Assembly (NCBI GenBank): GCA_032622095.1
Contig: CP136069.1
Location: forward strand, 163,851,894-163,915,893
Length of the DNA: 64,000 nucleotides
Source of the DNA: Siphonodentalium dalli
Taxonomy: Eukaryota; Mollusca; Scaphopoda; Gadilida; Siphonodentaliidae
Direction of reading: 5' to 3'
A program made the translations under genes and the position numbers. Under the pieces are notes generated by a model. It had not been told where the DNA came from. It saw only the letters and a program-made list of their open reading frames with translations, and ran no database searches. How positions within the stretch are numbered: position 1 is the first letter of the stretch; each line of letters begins with the position of its first letter. Of the stretch, positions 1 through 12,009 are shown piece by piece.

Positions 1-390
1 GGCTTATCTTCGAGGACCCCCACATGTAAAATCTGAGTTTGCATTCATAGTGCTAATCTAATGTCTTGTTTGATATGAATCAGGATGTATATTGTTTTAG
101 TTAATGAAAATAATTGTAATGAAACACAATTGGGCAAGTAGTATTAATGAGTTTACAATGGAAATTAGCTGGAGTAATGCTATTTTTGTTCATGAATTAT
201 TGTCATCTTTATTCATAGTTAACTTGACATTTTTGTATACTTGCCCTCTAAGTTCTAAAAATTGGGGTGGGATTATCTACAAGGACCACCCCATGATTTG
301 TTTGGGAGCAAAAACATAGACTGGGCTTATCCTCAGGGATGGGCTTACTGACGGGTGTATAGAGTAGGTATACAAAACATATATATGATT

Positions 391-525
391 TTACTAATCC
401 TTCCATGACTGGAGCTTCCTGAAATTTTGGAAAACCCTGTGCCAACACATTCTCTTATATATGCGAGTCTCCCATAGGGAGCCTCGCATATATAAGAGAA
501 TACATTGACCTAACCATAGGAAATT
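391..525 (+). mobile_element. Fragment of TTAA MITE (CCCTTYCATGA ends)
   Basis: The end TCCTTCCATGACTGGAGCTT, the joining AAACCCTGTGCC and one hairpin core (ATTCTCTTATATATGCGAG and its inverse) match the family whose complete copy is at 41544-41797. The second half is missing. Confidence 0.7.
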
Positions 526-626
526 GTATATAAGATAAATTATATGTCAAAAAGGAAGTCTTCAGAAGAATATTGAAAAAATAATCAATGTTTTCACCAT
601 AACTATGTATAATGAATTCTTCTTAC

Positions 627-739
627 CATAGTAAGTACTCCTATATAAGAAAGGACATAACCATTTTGATGTGCCTCAAGATGGAATGTTTCTATGGCAA
701 CCACAGCAAACATACTATGGAAAATACCAGCAGGAATAC
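627..739 (-). CDS. SLC22A18: SLC22A18-like exon 6
   Basis: Acceptor TATTTCAG, donor GTAAGA. Encodes GIPAGIFHSMFAVVAIETFH then LEAHQNGYVLSYIGVLTM, aligned with the family segment LEAAQAGYLMSFFG. A closer GT at 660 would cut the conserved GY pair, so I chose the GTAAGA donor after 627. No later exon was recognisable between 626 and 1. Confidence 0.88.
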
Positions 740-3700
740 CTGAAATAGATTAAAATCTAATGTCAGTATTTAGCTTTGGTCAAATTTTGACACAAGGCAG
801 AAAATTTTATTGCAAAGGTTTTTGTCAATCTAAAATTGACAAATAACTGCACACAAGTTGACTCATCTGTAAAAGATGCAGAAAAAAACGTTGTAGATGG
901 TAATTACATAAAAAAAACAAGAGATTTACCTTGAAAATTTCACTGCAAAATTTCTTGCTTCATGATGCACTGTAAACATGTGCTCGGACTAAATTTTCAA
1001 ATAATTATAAAATTTGCTAATCTTCCACTAATAGTATTCCCGCAAACAAAAGTAATGATACGGTAAGTAAATCAAAATTAATTATTATTACTTCCAATAT
1101 AAAAATACATATTTTGCAGTAAATAATTTCATGGTAAGCATGTGATTCTGGTCATGCAAAGTGAGGACCTCTGATCCTTAAGGTGTTCAAATCAATAATC
1201 AGTATCTGGGTAGAAATATATCAAGGTGTTCAAATCAATAATCAGTATCTGGGTAGAAATATATCAAGGTGTTCAAATCAATAATCAGTATCTGGGTAGA
1301 AATATATCTTTAAATGAATTCAATTTAAAGTTAATGGAATATGCATATGTTTCAAACTTTGAACTGAAATGATTTTACTTAATCAGTTTTAAATGGACAG
1401 TAATAACAACAAAAGGTGTGCACTCGAGTGCTAGCTTACCCCCACCGTGGCAAATTCAACCCACATTATCTGTAAACCCAACAAAAAAGATTTTTAACTT
1501 TAAAGAAAAATTTGGATTAATAATTTTGATATTGGTTCATATTTGTTCGAATGATTGCAGAAACCCAAAAAAAGGTAGAAAATGAAACTCAACCTTAACA
1601 TCTAAGATGGCTTTTGTCGAGTGTGATAGCATCCAAAAAAATGGAAGTTTCAAATATCTACAATCAAAACTGTAGGAGGAGTTGATTACACCATGAAGGT
1701 ACCCTCATACAGAAAAACAGAAAATTATAAAAAAAACAAATTTCAAAGTCCATAACTTTGGGAAAAATCATTGGATCAAACTCAAATTCGAACTTGACCT
1801 GTATTTTCATATGAACGACCCACAAAAAAAACAGAATTTCCAATTAAACAATCCAAACTTGAGTTATCATCCGGAAACCAAAGAAAAAACAAGTAAAATT
1901 GAATTTTCTAAGTCGAAAAGCCCATAACTCTGAGAAAAATCATCGGATCAAACTCAAATTCGAAATTGACCTGTATTTTGATATCATTGACTCACACAAT
2001 TGAACAGTCCAAACTCAAATTCGAACTCAACCTGTATCTTGATATGACTGATCTACAAAAAAACGGTATTTGCAATTAAAGGATCCAAACTTGAGATATC
2101 ATCCGGAAACCGAAAAAGTGAGAACGGAAACCGAAAAAGTGAGAAATTTTCTAAGTCGATAATGAGGCGTAACTTTCAAAAAAAAAGTCGGACCGAACCG
2201 CAATTAGCATCATGCGGAGAGACAGTCCCAAGGAGATTGCATACAAAAAATTATTGAAATTGGTTCATAGTTGTTCGAGTTATGATATGAGGTCGGACGG
2301 ACGGACGGATGGCTCGACACACGGAGGGAGAAAGCGTGACGGACAGACGCAGTCAATCCAGTATACCCCCCATTTTCTTCGAAAGTGGGGGTATAATTAA
2401 AGTAGATCACAATAGATATCTTTATTAACAAAATTGGATATAAAAAATACTGGTACATGTAGTTTGCTCTTTACATGCACCCATATCTGTGTTATTTTGA
2501 ATAACAATTTCTTTTCTCTAGTAAAAAATAAATAATTCCTTATTTAATATATATAACAGCTCTATGATCAAAGTAGGGCACTGCGAATTGGAACCAATGC
2601 AATAATACCACTTGTTTGAACCTGGGAAATATAGTGCCCAAAACCATGGGACAAAGACCAATTCAATAGTATTACTATATCTACTGAAAAATGGGGTAAG
2701 AAATTACACAGTCTGATAAATATTCAGACTCCGTCTCATTTCTATTAATTACATCTGATGACACTGGAACTCTAAACTGATTTCAGGGATGAAGGGGGGA
2801 AATCCCCATTTTGTGAAAATTTATTAATACTCATGTGTCCAAATAAGGCAATGTTTATAATTGCAATCCACACATAGATCTACATGCGTGCCCATGAAGT
2901 CATGTAAACATGCCCCTGCTAACCAATTTTCATGCAATAAAAGCGCATTTCAAGGTTTGCTTCACAATATACAGAATACAAGTTTCACCGTTCAGATGCT
3001 ATATAATGAACAATGAAATGAAGATATAACGATAAAATATTATTGAGCTGTACTGAGGTCATGTTGCTCCTTATTTAGAATATGCACGCCATTTACTACA
3101 TTTACTCTACAACTGTAGCAAACTATCCATATTTGACACATAACATAATTCTACTTGTAGGTCGCCCACAGAAGTTGAGTCCTGAGCAGAAGGAGGTTCC
3201 CAGAGGGTGAGTTTGGTGATGCTAGCCCACGGTGCAATATAGCATAACTAAATTCACCCTATGGGTTAACAAACTAGTTATTACCTGTAGCAGCTTTGAC
3301 TAACATCAGCTTGAGCACTTTAGGCTTGGCCAGTAACGAAACAAACTTGGTTATGCTGAACACCTTCTCTGTGTGCTCTGAAGTATTACTTTTGTTCTCC
3401 ATTCCTACAATTGAGTATCTATCATGAGTTTAATCAATACCTTTAATGAGTTTGTAGGCCAGTAATGACCACAGTTGTACCTCCAGTCAACCACAGTCAA
3501 GTGGTATCACTGCGAATGCTAGCGGTTGACATGTGGTATCTGCCGGTAATCTTACCACAATAATAGTTTTTAACTACGACAGCAAAAATGGCAAATTCAA
3601 TCTAGAAATTTTGAAACATGTCAGGGTCAACCTCATTAAGGAGGGTCGATTAATTAGAGCATAGCTCTATCATTTATTTTCATATATTTTATTTTGAAAA

Positions 3701-6700
3701 TAGTCTTGTTTATTACAACTAGGGGAGTTGCTTTTCACTGGCCATGAAGGTTCAGATATTGTGCTATCCTATTCATGATTGTTTGAAGAAAAATTCCAGA
3801 CAAAACATAGGGCTATATAAATGCAGGTATATGTCATACATTTAGTATATTACAACCTTTATATATTTAGTATATTACAACCTTTATATACAATATAATA
3901 TTTCTGTCAGAGGTACCCAGAGGATGAATTTGGTGATATTAGCCCACTGTACAGGATAGCATCAGTAAATTCACCCTCTGGGGACCTCATTCTACAAATG
4001 TCAGACACACTAATTCATTGGCCAATTTGACCAGAGACAGCGCGAAACCTGTTTTAACAGTACCTTTTTTATCAACTGATGTGATATTTTTCTTGGTTGT
4101 TCCTGGTATTGCCATCATGACACAGACGATGCTAATGACTGATCCGAGGAATGCTACAAATGCAGCTATTTGTTCGCTGAAAAAACACCAAGCAAAATTG
4201 GTTGTTAGTGTCAGAATCAGGGTTTCTACATAGCTACCAATGCTCAGCTACTCCGACAAGAACCTAACATTGCATACCTTGATTCGTGCAAGATATTCAT
4301 ATTAAAACATATTAAATGTGATGCCAGATGCTGATGTACGTTTCAAACATTTTGCCACACTCAGATTCTGAAAGTGAGCATATTGTTAATGTCGTCATCT
4401 GAGTTTTAAATTATATCTGATGTCCAAGCCTTGAAATAGGGTGTCTGTCATTTGCAGAATGAGGTCCCCAGAGGGTGAATTTAGTGATGCTACCCCGCAT
4501 AGCGGGCTAGCATCACCAAATTCACCCTCTAGGAACCTCATTCTGCTGAGGTGTAAGCAGAATGAGGTCCCTAGAGGGTGAATTTGGTGATGCTAGCCCG
4601 CTATGGGGGTAGCATCACTAAATTCACCCTCTGGGGACGTCATTCTGCAAATGACAGACACACTATTCAAGGCTTGCTGATGTCTGCAGTCCTGGGAAAT
4701 GTGATAAAATCATAACTGATTGTGCATGACTGTTCATTAAACGATACACGTCTGGAGTGGTACTAGGGATTCATATGCCTAATTTAAATGGTATTCAGGA
4801 TTTAAGAAAAAGTCTAGCAGTGGTACACAGCTTTAATAGCACCAAATTGTTAAAAGTTTGATTATTTCTCAGCCAAGTGACAATTTTGAAGCAATTCTAT
4901 CTCATGTGTATTGATATGTTGAAGTTATGGACAAATCTTCAGCAAAATTGTGGAAAGTATCGCATTAGTGTGAAATTATTACTAAGTTTTATGTCCTCAA
5001 TTTTAATGTAAACATATTTTGTCTCTAAATCATGGACAGGAGTCAGGGATGTGCCACTGTGGTAATCGTATTATGAATTTGTATTTTATTTGTAATGATA
5101 ACTGTCAGAAATGATCACAAATGCAGGGTTTCTGCTAGGCCGGTGGTGAGTGCCCTAAAAAAAATAAAGGTAACGTAAATCAATATAAAAAGAGTTGTTT
5201 ATTTGATTTCATATCACAGGTCACCATTGCCACAAACTGCAACAGATCATAGGCTGTCTGTGTTTTACCGTTGACTATTTAAATTTCTGGTATGTACTGT
5301 TACCGTATGGGGAGGGGGGGGGGGGGGGGGGGTTACACCTTCATATATTGGACCTGACAGTCATGTGCGATATAGTTCAGTACTCACTTGAAATGTTTCA
5401 AAAGCAATATTTACTTAGAACAAGGAACCAAAGAAGATTATTCACTCACTTGTAATGTTTTGTCAGCAGTCCACCAAGAAAGGGACCAACAACCATGCCA
5501 ACGCCATAAGAAACACCGAGTTTGCCAAGTGCATCAGACCGTTTGTCGATATCACTTACATCTGTGACTATCATCTGACCACCTGAATTCGAAAACAGAA
5601 AACAAAATTCAGGGTGAATATAGAAATGATTGATGTCCGTCCGTCCATCCGAAACTGTTGTCTGGATAACTTGAATAATATTTGAAAGAAGTGGCCTTTT
5701 ATTAGTTTAGTATACTATACACAGCGCTATAATCACAGAAGGGGTGAAGTTTTGTTACATTTTATCACTGACTCATACAGATGACAACAATTTACACAGC
5801 TTACATGTACTTGGAATTCTCAATCACATTTGATCAGAACTAATGACTAAGACACTATAATTTGGAAAATATATAATTGTTTTGCATATATGCATATACA
5901 AATATTGACTAACCTTGCATTGAGTGCATAAACAGAGAGGGAATTCGTGATACAAATACCAAGAATGTGCTGTCTGCCATCCCTACAATCAGGTACATCA
6001 GGCTAGCTGACGAGAAAGCAAGTATCATTGCTGCACGCCCACCAAACAAATCTCCAAATCTCCCAAATAGCGGCCCTCCAGCAAGCTGCACTACAGCGAA
6101 AGTTGTCTGGATATATCCATATGTCTTTGGATCCACACCAAGCTTCTTCGTCAAGTACTGTGAATTGAAGAAATGTGTAGAGTTTAAAAGACTAGGGTAT
6201 TTCGTAGTTGTCTAATCGACAGTCAAAAAATCGAGTCAAACTTGACTAATTGACAACCCCCATTTTCATGGAAAATTTCAATTTTACTATGTGGCCATTG
6301 ACTACTAACTAAATGAGAAATTTGCCTGATGATATCTTTTGATCTACCTAACATTGTCAACAATGTAGTAAGTTTCTACCTTTAAATAGGTAATCAAATG
6401 AAGAAATGTTTAACCCTTTCATGATGGTAGCCGCGCTAGTGCAGAATAAAGGATCCTGTGCCAGTGTATTCTGTTATTTATGTGAGTCTCCGATAGAGAA
6501 TGCACTGGGTTATAAGGTCATGGTAAATATTGTTAGGCCAATGCATTTTCTTATATATGCGAGGTTCCCTATCAAAGACTCAGATATAAAATGAAAGTGT
6601 CAATGACACTGTAGCTCAACTTGGGAAGGAGTTAATTTTTTGCTGATCAATGGATAAAATGATAAAGAAGAAGGAAAGTAAACTAGAGGTCACCCCGAAG

Positions 6701-9700
6701 ATCCGTATGAAGTATGGTGATGATCGGATGAGGGATCTGGTCTGTAGGGTGTGCCAAAGGATTTAGTCATACAAAGAGTAAATTCCAAGATGGCCGCTGG
6801 CGGCAATTTTTTCAATGAATTTTGGTCAAAATAGGAGACCCCCATCTGGAGGTCACCCCGAAGATCCATATGAAGTTTGGCTGCCGGTCGCCATGATGTT
6901 CATCGAAAATTGTTCAAATTTGATAGCTCCCATCTAGAGGTGATTCTAAACATGCTTGTAAATTTTCAAATTAATTCTCCAATAAATGTGCACTGCGGGG
7001 TGTGCCGGTGGATTCAAATTTTAAATCCAAGATGGCTATCCATATTTTTTAATAAATTTCGGTCAAAATAGGAGGTTCCCATCTTAAAATTGTAAGTGTA
7101 GCTTCATACCGGGATCATTCTGGACACCTCGACCCTTGAAATTTGGCAGTGCAGTAACGATACAGAGAATAACGATGTTTGCAGAATGATTACGGAACAT
7201 GAGCGTCAAGTGAGCTTAATTGATCAAAATGTTTTTTAAATCCAAACTAGTAATCAAGTTTGCTTTATTGAGCTATGAAAATCGAATATGAGCCTGTTCA
7301 ATACTTCAATATCGCTAGTTTTAATGAGCATTATCTCCAACCGGAGACAACTTATTTCAGCCATGTGATCCATCTATCGGGCAGCAGAGTTAAATTTTGA
7401 AATAAAACCTGAACGGAGAAGAGGAATGCAATATCATAAAAACATATCAATTGTATCTTCTAAAAGAGCTTAATTTTTTCGTAATTAACTGTTGAAATGA
7501 AATTGTTCTAAAATCGGGCGCTTCTTCTGTACTACGGGTTAACTGCAACTTTAATTCCCAAACCATGGTTTAGAACACACTTTGCATGATATTTCAGAAT
7601 GAAGAGAGTACTAAGCATGAGAATGAAGACATCTCAGGGCCCCGATTCACATTTTTATGTTTACCCATATCATAGTATGGTAAACATAGTGTCGTTGTCC
7701 GGATTGACCACTCGTCGTTAGTCCGTCCGTCCGTCTGTCTGTCTGTAGACACTTTACGCATGGTGCGTTAACTGAAATATTTTCTATCTGATCAGAACCA
7801 AATTTTGTATATGAATTTCTCAGCACCAAATACAGATCGAGTTCGAATATGGGTTCGATCCGAGCTTTTTTTATGGAGTTATGGTCCTTTTTCGACTTAG
7901 AATTCATGCATGCTACCATAACTCAAAAACTTTTTATCTGTTCAGAATCAAATTTGGTATGCAAGTTTCTCGGACCAAAATACAGATCGAGTTCGAATAT
8001 GGGTTTGATCCGATATTTTTTAATGGAGTTATGGCCCTTTGACATAGAATTTCTGCATATTTTGATAAATCAACCATTTTTCAACTGATAAGAACCAAAT
8101 TTGGTATGCGAGTTTATCAACTCAAAATACAAATCAAGTTTGAATATGGGTCAGATCCTGTTTTTTATACCAGAATTATGCCCCCTTTTAACTAAGAATT
8201 GAACAGATTTGAGATTTGCTTACAATATATAACTGCAGCAGCTTACAACTCTGGTATCAGTAAGAGAGACTAGAGATAATCTCTATTATTGATACCCGGT
8301 AATGAAATCTGATATTCACTGCTGCACTTTAATAGCTATATGTTGTTTATTGCATTTCCATAGTGTGTGGACAGTGACTTCTCAGGATTTATCAACTCCA
8401 ACATAGCTCTCTGGTCTTGCATGGATTTTGGGATTAAAATTAACCCATTCCATAGACACATGATATCTGAGAGGCAGATATTAAATTATATCTTTCACTT
8501 TGAGCCAGGTTCAGTAAGGATTTCTAAAAACAAAGGAAATGTCTTATTTTGAAATTCCCTCTATTGCATTTGGTGTGCAGGATAATAATAATGTTGCTTG
8601 TATTCTTGAGACTGACTTATTGCGTGGGCTTCTAAATCCATATACATGCATTTATAGACTATTTTGATCAGTTCATTAGTGTGATTAAGATCAGCCCCTT
8701 GCTATCTCATTTAATAACTCAAATATTTGTCATTGATTATATCATATTTCAAGTCATAGTTTATGATAACACACCCCTAACCTGTATAGAGAGGGTCATT
8801 TGGTTTAATTGCTTTAAAATATTAACAAAATTAACCCACCCATTCCATAGACATACAGTATGCTATCCAATGTAATAAATCTAATATCTTCAATCTCATA
8901 TCCCACCTCTAGTTATCTCATAATTATGCATTAAAGGTACTCAATCCGATCAGAGGGTCCCCATCTCAACAGATTCCAACAACAACAATCCGATCAGAGG
9001 GTCCTATATTACTATTTCTTTGGCTTTGGGGGTAACAAATATTTGATTCGAGTCGAGGAACCCATCAAACAAAGCTCAGAGTTATTAGATATTGATTTTT
9101 GAAATTTGTTATTTTCTCGAGATGAGTACTAATAATTGCATTCAACTTCGTAATATGCTCGAGATGTGTACACCAAAACACTATTCAAACAGACAAGGAT
9201 GGATAACTCTAAAATCAAGTGGTAATAATAACGCAATTTTGACTGTGATCTGGGCCAGAAAGTATTCCCGATAAAGGAAAATAATAGATTTATAAAAACG
9301 ATATCTAAAAAATCTGAGCTTTGATGGGTGGCTTCCTCGACTCGAATCAAATATTTTTGACCCCCAAAGTCATTGAAATAGTAATTGAGAGGAGTTTTAT
9401 CAGATTGAGTACCTTTAAAGTATGTTATATCCAATCATTACCAATCATATTTTACTAAATTTCAACTGTTATGTATGGTTCTTCTGCCTGATTATGGACT
9501 GAGCTCTATAAGACTATATATCTATTTTCAACTGACTTAATAGGTTGGAATCAAATGCCATATCCATGTTCATATGGAAGGTGCCCAATAAGTCTTAGGC
9601 CACTTCCGCTTCTTTTATCAGAATCGATTAATTGCCCAAAAATAATGCTAACCACAGTCCACTATAGTATAAAATTGCCCAAAATCTGTTATTTATCAAC

Positions 9701-10544
9701 ATTTTGTACAATGAAATTTTGCTGCTTTGTCATATATCTGACACAAAAAAGCCACTTGATTTTAGAGTTATCCATCTTCATCGACTTTCATATGGCCACT
9801 AAATATTCCAGGTGGTTAAAGATAATAGATTTAAAAAATTGATATCTGCTTACTCTGAGCTTTGAGGAACGGGTTCCTCGATTTGAATAAAATATTTTTT
9901 AGAAGCCAAATAAATAGTAACTGAGGGGTGCTTAATCAGATCGAGTAGCTTTAATAGTAAGGTGTGAATTGTTGAAAAGGTTGGTGTAAGGATTTTATGA
10001 AAATAGCTAATCGTTATCGCCAAGGTATGGGTTAAACATCTGCCGATCGTGATCGGCCTCTCGTTTAATAATCGAATAGAGAATAAAATAAAATTGAAGA
10101 TGATATGCCACAAGTTGGGCTGAAGGGGACAGTTTGAGGGCCATCTCCCAGGAAAATTTAGATAATTCAATGTAATGAGAGCAAATTTTGTACATGGTGG
10201 TGCCTTAGTTTGAGTTCAATGTGAATGTGACAGGAATGCAGAATTGCAATATTCATTGTATTTGCATTGGTTTCAATATTGAAAAAAAATACTGTTAACC
10301 AATTGAAACTCTCCGTGTTATGACCATATAATAATATACTCACTGGTAGTGTTCCAATCTGTATAAAGAAGCAAGTTGCATACAGGAATATTACAAAATG
10401 AGTGGTAAATACTACTGTGTTCATTGTCTTGCCAAACATGGAGAAATGTGGATGTGAAGAATATTTAGTCGGAGCAACGCAATTATTCTCAGAACTCTCT
10501 TCACAGTTTTCAGGCTTTGTTGACTTTGATGGTGATCGATGCAT
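627..10544 (-). CDS. SLC22A18: SLC22A18-like major facilitator transporter, 3'-truncated by window edge (six exons)
   Basis: Six minus-strand exons (10544-10344, 6157-5914, 5582-5450, 4176-4064, 3404-3285, 739-627) total 924 bp and join without a frame break into 308 codons. Every junction has GT..AG borders and compatible phase. The product matches the N-terminal three quarters of vertebrate SLC22A18 (ORCTL2), a roughly 420-residue, 12-helix transporter of the major facilitator superfamily. The first exon ends in a hydrophobic helix. Exon 2 carries MFS motif A (GRFGDLFGGRAAM). Exon 3 holds the conserved QMIVTDVSD and GVSYGVGMVVGPFLGG stretch. Exon 5 reads FVSLLAKPKVLKLMLVKAA and exon 6 the next helix region. 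Vertebrate SLC22A18 is described as an organic-cation/drug transporter of internal and plasma membranes, but its substrate here is unknown. The remaining helices must lie left of base 1. Introns are full of MITEs. Family assignment is firm; the exact exon ends are my reading of splice consensus. Confidence 0.93.
1180..1308. repeat. 43-bp tandem repeat, three copies
   Basis: Three copies of a 43-bp unit, identical as far as I can see, beginning AAGGTGTTCAAATCAATAAT at 1180, 1223 and 1266. Identity suggests recent duplication. In an SLC22A18 intron. Confidence 0.95.
1480..2400 (-). mobile_element. Tandem-core repeat with GTCCGTCCGT-type terminal domain
   Basis: Degenerate units of about 160 bp contain CATAACTYTGRGAAAAATCA and TTATCATCCGGAAACC. 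At the right end they lead into a GGACGGACGGACGG run and a hairpin of TATACCCCC and its inverse around 2364-2396. The same hairpin begins the Helitron-like element at 34345, so this is probably a related, older copy in reverse orientation. Confidence 0.6.
3186..3272. mobile_element. Foldback MITE (GAGGTCCCCAGAGGGTGAAT family), degenerate
   Basis: Arms CCCAGAGGGTGAGTTTGGTG and its inverse around a GATGCTAGCCC loop. It lies close to the donor of SLC22A18 exon 5. Confidence 0.7.
3285..3404 (-). CDS. SLC22A18: SLC22A18-like exon 5
   Basis: Acceptor ATTGTAG, donor GTAATA. Encodes GMENKSNTSEHTEKVFSITK then FVSLLAKPKVLKLMLVKAAT, the central loop followed by the start of the seventh helix. A foldback MITE (about 3186-3272) ends only about a dozen bases beyond the donor. 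Confidence 0.88.
3628..3670. mobile_element. Remnant end of the TA-flanked palindromic MITE
   Basis: TAAGGAGGGTCGATTAATTA GAGCATA-type sequence matches the right end of the palindromic family (compare 44590-44621). Confidence 0.5.
3893..4017. mobile_element. Foldback MITE (GAGGTCCCCAGAGGGTGAAT family)
   Basis: Inverted arms around GATATTAGCCCACTGTACAGG, with the distal motif GTCAGACACAC. It lies 46 bp beyond the donor of SLC22A18 exon 4. Confidence 0.8.
4064..4176 (-). CDS. SLC22A18: SLC22A18-like exon 4
   Basis: Acceptor TTTTTTCAG, donor GTACTG. Encodes NEQIAAFVAFLGSVISIVC and MMAIPGTTKKNITSVDKK, equivalent to the helix that precedes the central cytosolic loop. Only the GTACTG donor at 4063 keeps the frame into the next exon; reading on past it leads to a stop. 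A foldback MITE lies 46 bp beyond the donor. Confidence 0.88.
4437..4676. mobile_element. Double foldback MITE (two hairpins within one pair of ends)
   Basis: The ends GTGTCTGTCATTTGCAGAAT and their inverse enclose two complete AGAGGGTGAATT hairpins in tandem, joined by CTGAGGTGTAAGCAG. This is a composite of two copies or a dimer. Confidence 0.85.
5314..5332 (+). repeat. G homopolymer (19 nt)
   Basis: An uninterrupted G run in an SLC22A18 intron. Similar runs occur at 29571, 37130 and 53881. Confidence 0.95.
5450..5582 (-). CDS. SLC22A18: SLC22A18-like exon 3
   Basis: 133 bp between an AATTCAG acceptor and a GTGAGT donor. It reads GQMIVTDVSDIDKRSDALGK, then LGVSYGVGMVVGPFLGGLLT and KHY. 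The central glycine-rich helix corresponds to the fifth helix and motif C-like region of the family. It begins in phase 1 and ends in phase 2, compatible with both neighbouring exons. Confidence 0.92.
5914..6157 (-). CDS. SLC22A18: SLC22A18-like exon 2 (MFS motif A)
   Basis: Borders are TTCACAG at the acceptor and GGTTAGTC at the donor (exon ends phase 1). It encodes YLTKKLGVDPKTYGYIQTTF, then a glycine-rich helix and GRFGDLFGGRAAM, the cytosolic loop 2-3 signature of MFS carriers. A further helix and FVSRIPSLFMHSMQG follow. The YIQTTFAVVQLAGGPLFGRF string is the most diagnostic part for SLC22A18 rather than other SLC22 members. Confidence 0.93.
6410..6594 (+). mobile_element. TTAA MITE fragment (CCCTTTCATGATGG end)
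   Basis: Starts TTAACCCTTTCATGATGGTA and carries two degenerate ATTCTCTTATATATGCGAG cores. The right end is replaced at about 6594 by the GAAAGTGTCAATGACAC end of a tandem-core repeat. Confidence 0.75.
6595..7090 (-). mobile_element. Tandem-core repeat (CCATCTTGGATTT family), reverse copy
   Basis: Begins with the terminal GAAAGTGTCAATGACACTGT, followed by degenerate units with AAGATGGCC and GGTCACCCCGAAGATCC. Same family as 26048-29410. Confidence 0.7.
7640..8215 (+). repeat. Tandem repeat following a CCGTCCGTCCGTCTGTCTGT tract
   Basis: About three units of roughly 160 bp, each with CAGAACCAAATTTGGTATG, CAGATCGAGTTCGAATATGG and TGGAGTTATGGCCC. The ORFs in this stretch read repeat units. Confidence 0.75.
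8931..9418. mobile_element. TTAA-flanked MITE with AGGTACTCAATCC ends
   Basis: TTAA at 8931-8934 and 9415-9418 bracket inverted ends AGGTACTCAATCYGAT. A long imperfect inner inverted repeat contains AAATATTTGATTCGAGTCGA. TTAA target duplication points to a piggyBac-type origin. The 101-codon minus-strand frame inside is repeat noise. Confidence 0.85.
9600..9954. mobile_element. Partial copy of the AGGTACTC MITE
   Basis: The right part (GGGTTCCTCGATTTGAATAA to AGTAGCTTTAA) and an inner block with AAGCCACTTGATTTTAGAGT match 17850-18203. The left end is degenerate. Confidence 0.65.
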
Positions 10545-10565
10545 GACTTCGGGAGAGATGGTTAC
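10344..10565 (-). CDS. SLC22A18: SLC22A18-like exon with start codon (Met at 10544)
   Basis: A pyrimidine-rich TTTCAG acceptor precedes 10565 and a GTGAGT donor follows 10344. The only in-frame Met is at 10544, giving 67 codons. The reading frame stays open for seven codons upstream to the acceptor, so those bases are either 5' UTR or a short upstream coding part whose exon I did not find. The first 35 residues are polar and rich in Ser, Pro and Glu, as in a cytosolic N-terminal tail. Residues about 40-65 form the first membrane helix and end in IQIGTLP. The exon ends in phase 0, so the next residue is the Tyr of exon 2 (LP-YLTKKLGVDP). This matches the family pattern in which helix 1 runs into LPYL. 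Confidence 0.85.
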
Positions 10566-10814
10566 CTGAAAGCATAATGCATATACATGTTCTCAAATAC
10601 AGAAACCTATATCTTTGAACATTCATACAGGGACAGTGCTTCCCAAAATCCGATGTACATGTATATATAATGGTAAACTGGTTGAAAAAAACATTAACAT
10701 TTGCTGAGCAGTTCAATTTTAGACTGATAAAACTGGGAGATTTCGTAAATACTGAACCACTGATCAAATATTAACCTGAGCTATAGCTCTGAAGACTATA
10801 TTGGTAGGGCATGG

Positions 10815-11031
10815 TACAGTAATGTCCTAAATAATCGACTCCTTAACCACAGCAGAATTATTGGTAACTTTTCAGGATTTAGTCGAAAATATGGCTTGTT
10901 GCCATTCATCGGAAAGCTCTCACTGAGAGCTTTCCGATGAATGGCAACATGCCATATTTCCGACTAAATCCTGAAAAATTACCCATAATTCTGATGTGGT
11001 TAAGGAGTCGATTACTTAGGGCATTACTGTA
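10815..11031. mobile_element. TA-flanked palindromic MITE, full copy
   Basis: Near-perfect inverted repeat over the full 217 bp: TACAGTAATGTCCTAAATAA to the matching inverse, with the centre at TCTCACTGAGAG. TA ends and a CAGT start suggest a Tc1/mariner-type origin. Just upstream of the first recognised SLC22A18 exon. Confidence 0.9.
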
Positions 11032-11034
11032 ACT

Positions 11035-12000
11035 GCACTGCTGATAAATTACGAAGAAAAGCCTTTATATAAGTGGAATTTTCTATTGTTAATCTTGCAC
11101 ATAAGTTTAAATTATTCTAGCTAGTATAGAGCAATACTAAAATAAATATAATTTAATGTTTTTTTTATCATACACAACTCATAATAGTTACATGTAACTG
11201 TTCTATCTATTATAGTTTCAGCACCAGTTTATTACGAACCAAACTACAACGAAATACATTGTTGGGCATACCACTTTTATCGAAGCTATAACTTTACCAA
11301 CTTTTTTTCATTAACATACAGCGCAAAGGATACCAAACAATGAAATCATAATTATGACATCATGATGCAGTTTGAGAATGTAATAACATTCTGACAGTGT
11401 ATGTAATAACATGTTCAGTCTTCTGGGAGTGGGGATATGATTTATATTTTGAAGTGAAGCATTTAAAAAATCAACACAATGTTTATGTACACTCATGTTT
11501 GGAAGGTATCATATAAATATAGGTATTAGGTGGAAGTATGAATTAGTGGCATAAATAAAAGAGAATGTTATGAGATGACTCAGGAGATACAAGTTTACTT
11601 ATCACAAGGTTACAAGTTGACTCATGAATAACTATTTTCAGAGGGCACAAGCTGGTAAGGGTATAAAATTACTCACTCCCCATGTCTAGTGTAAAATGTG
11701 TTACTCCACATTACATTAGGCCAAAATAAATTGAATGTGTGTTTCCGGTACATGGCCACCTCAATCTCAAGCGCAGTACCTAAAATCAATTGTCTTGATT
11801 TTGACCTTTTTTGTCAATAAACAACATGTTTTTTTTAAAGTTTTGTCAATCTTTCGAATCTTTTTTTCTTCAGTTTGGTCACACAGTTTACTGCACGCTG
11901 CTATACTTTTTTCCGATAATGAACTAAAAACTTCACAAGTATATAGAGTTTGATCTTACAATCCGAATGGTTCCACAGGTTAACTACTCATCTGGCATGG
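11035..12000. other. No gene seen
   Basis: AT-rich sequence with short T and A runs. No recognisable exon or repeat of the window's families. A promoter for SLC22A18 could lie here or further right, but nothing in the bases settles it. Confidence 0.4.
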
Positions 12001-12009
12001 ATGTGAGAT

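Noticed and set aside
5967-6215. 82-codon plus-strand ORF
   Set aside because: Shadow of SLC22A18 exon 2 on the opposite strand.
9129-9434. 101-codon ORF similar to the one at 14973-15230
   Set aside because: The shared peptide (YLIRVEEATHQSSD) comes from the inner arms of the AGGTACTC MITE; stops are not conserved and the copies lie in opposite orientations.
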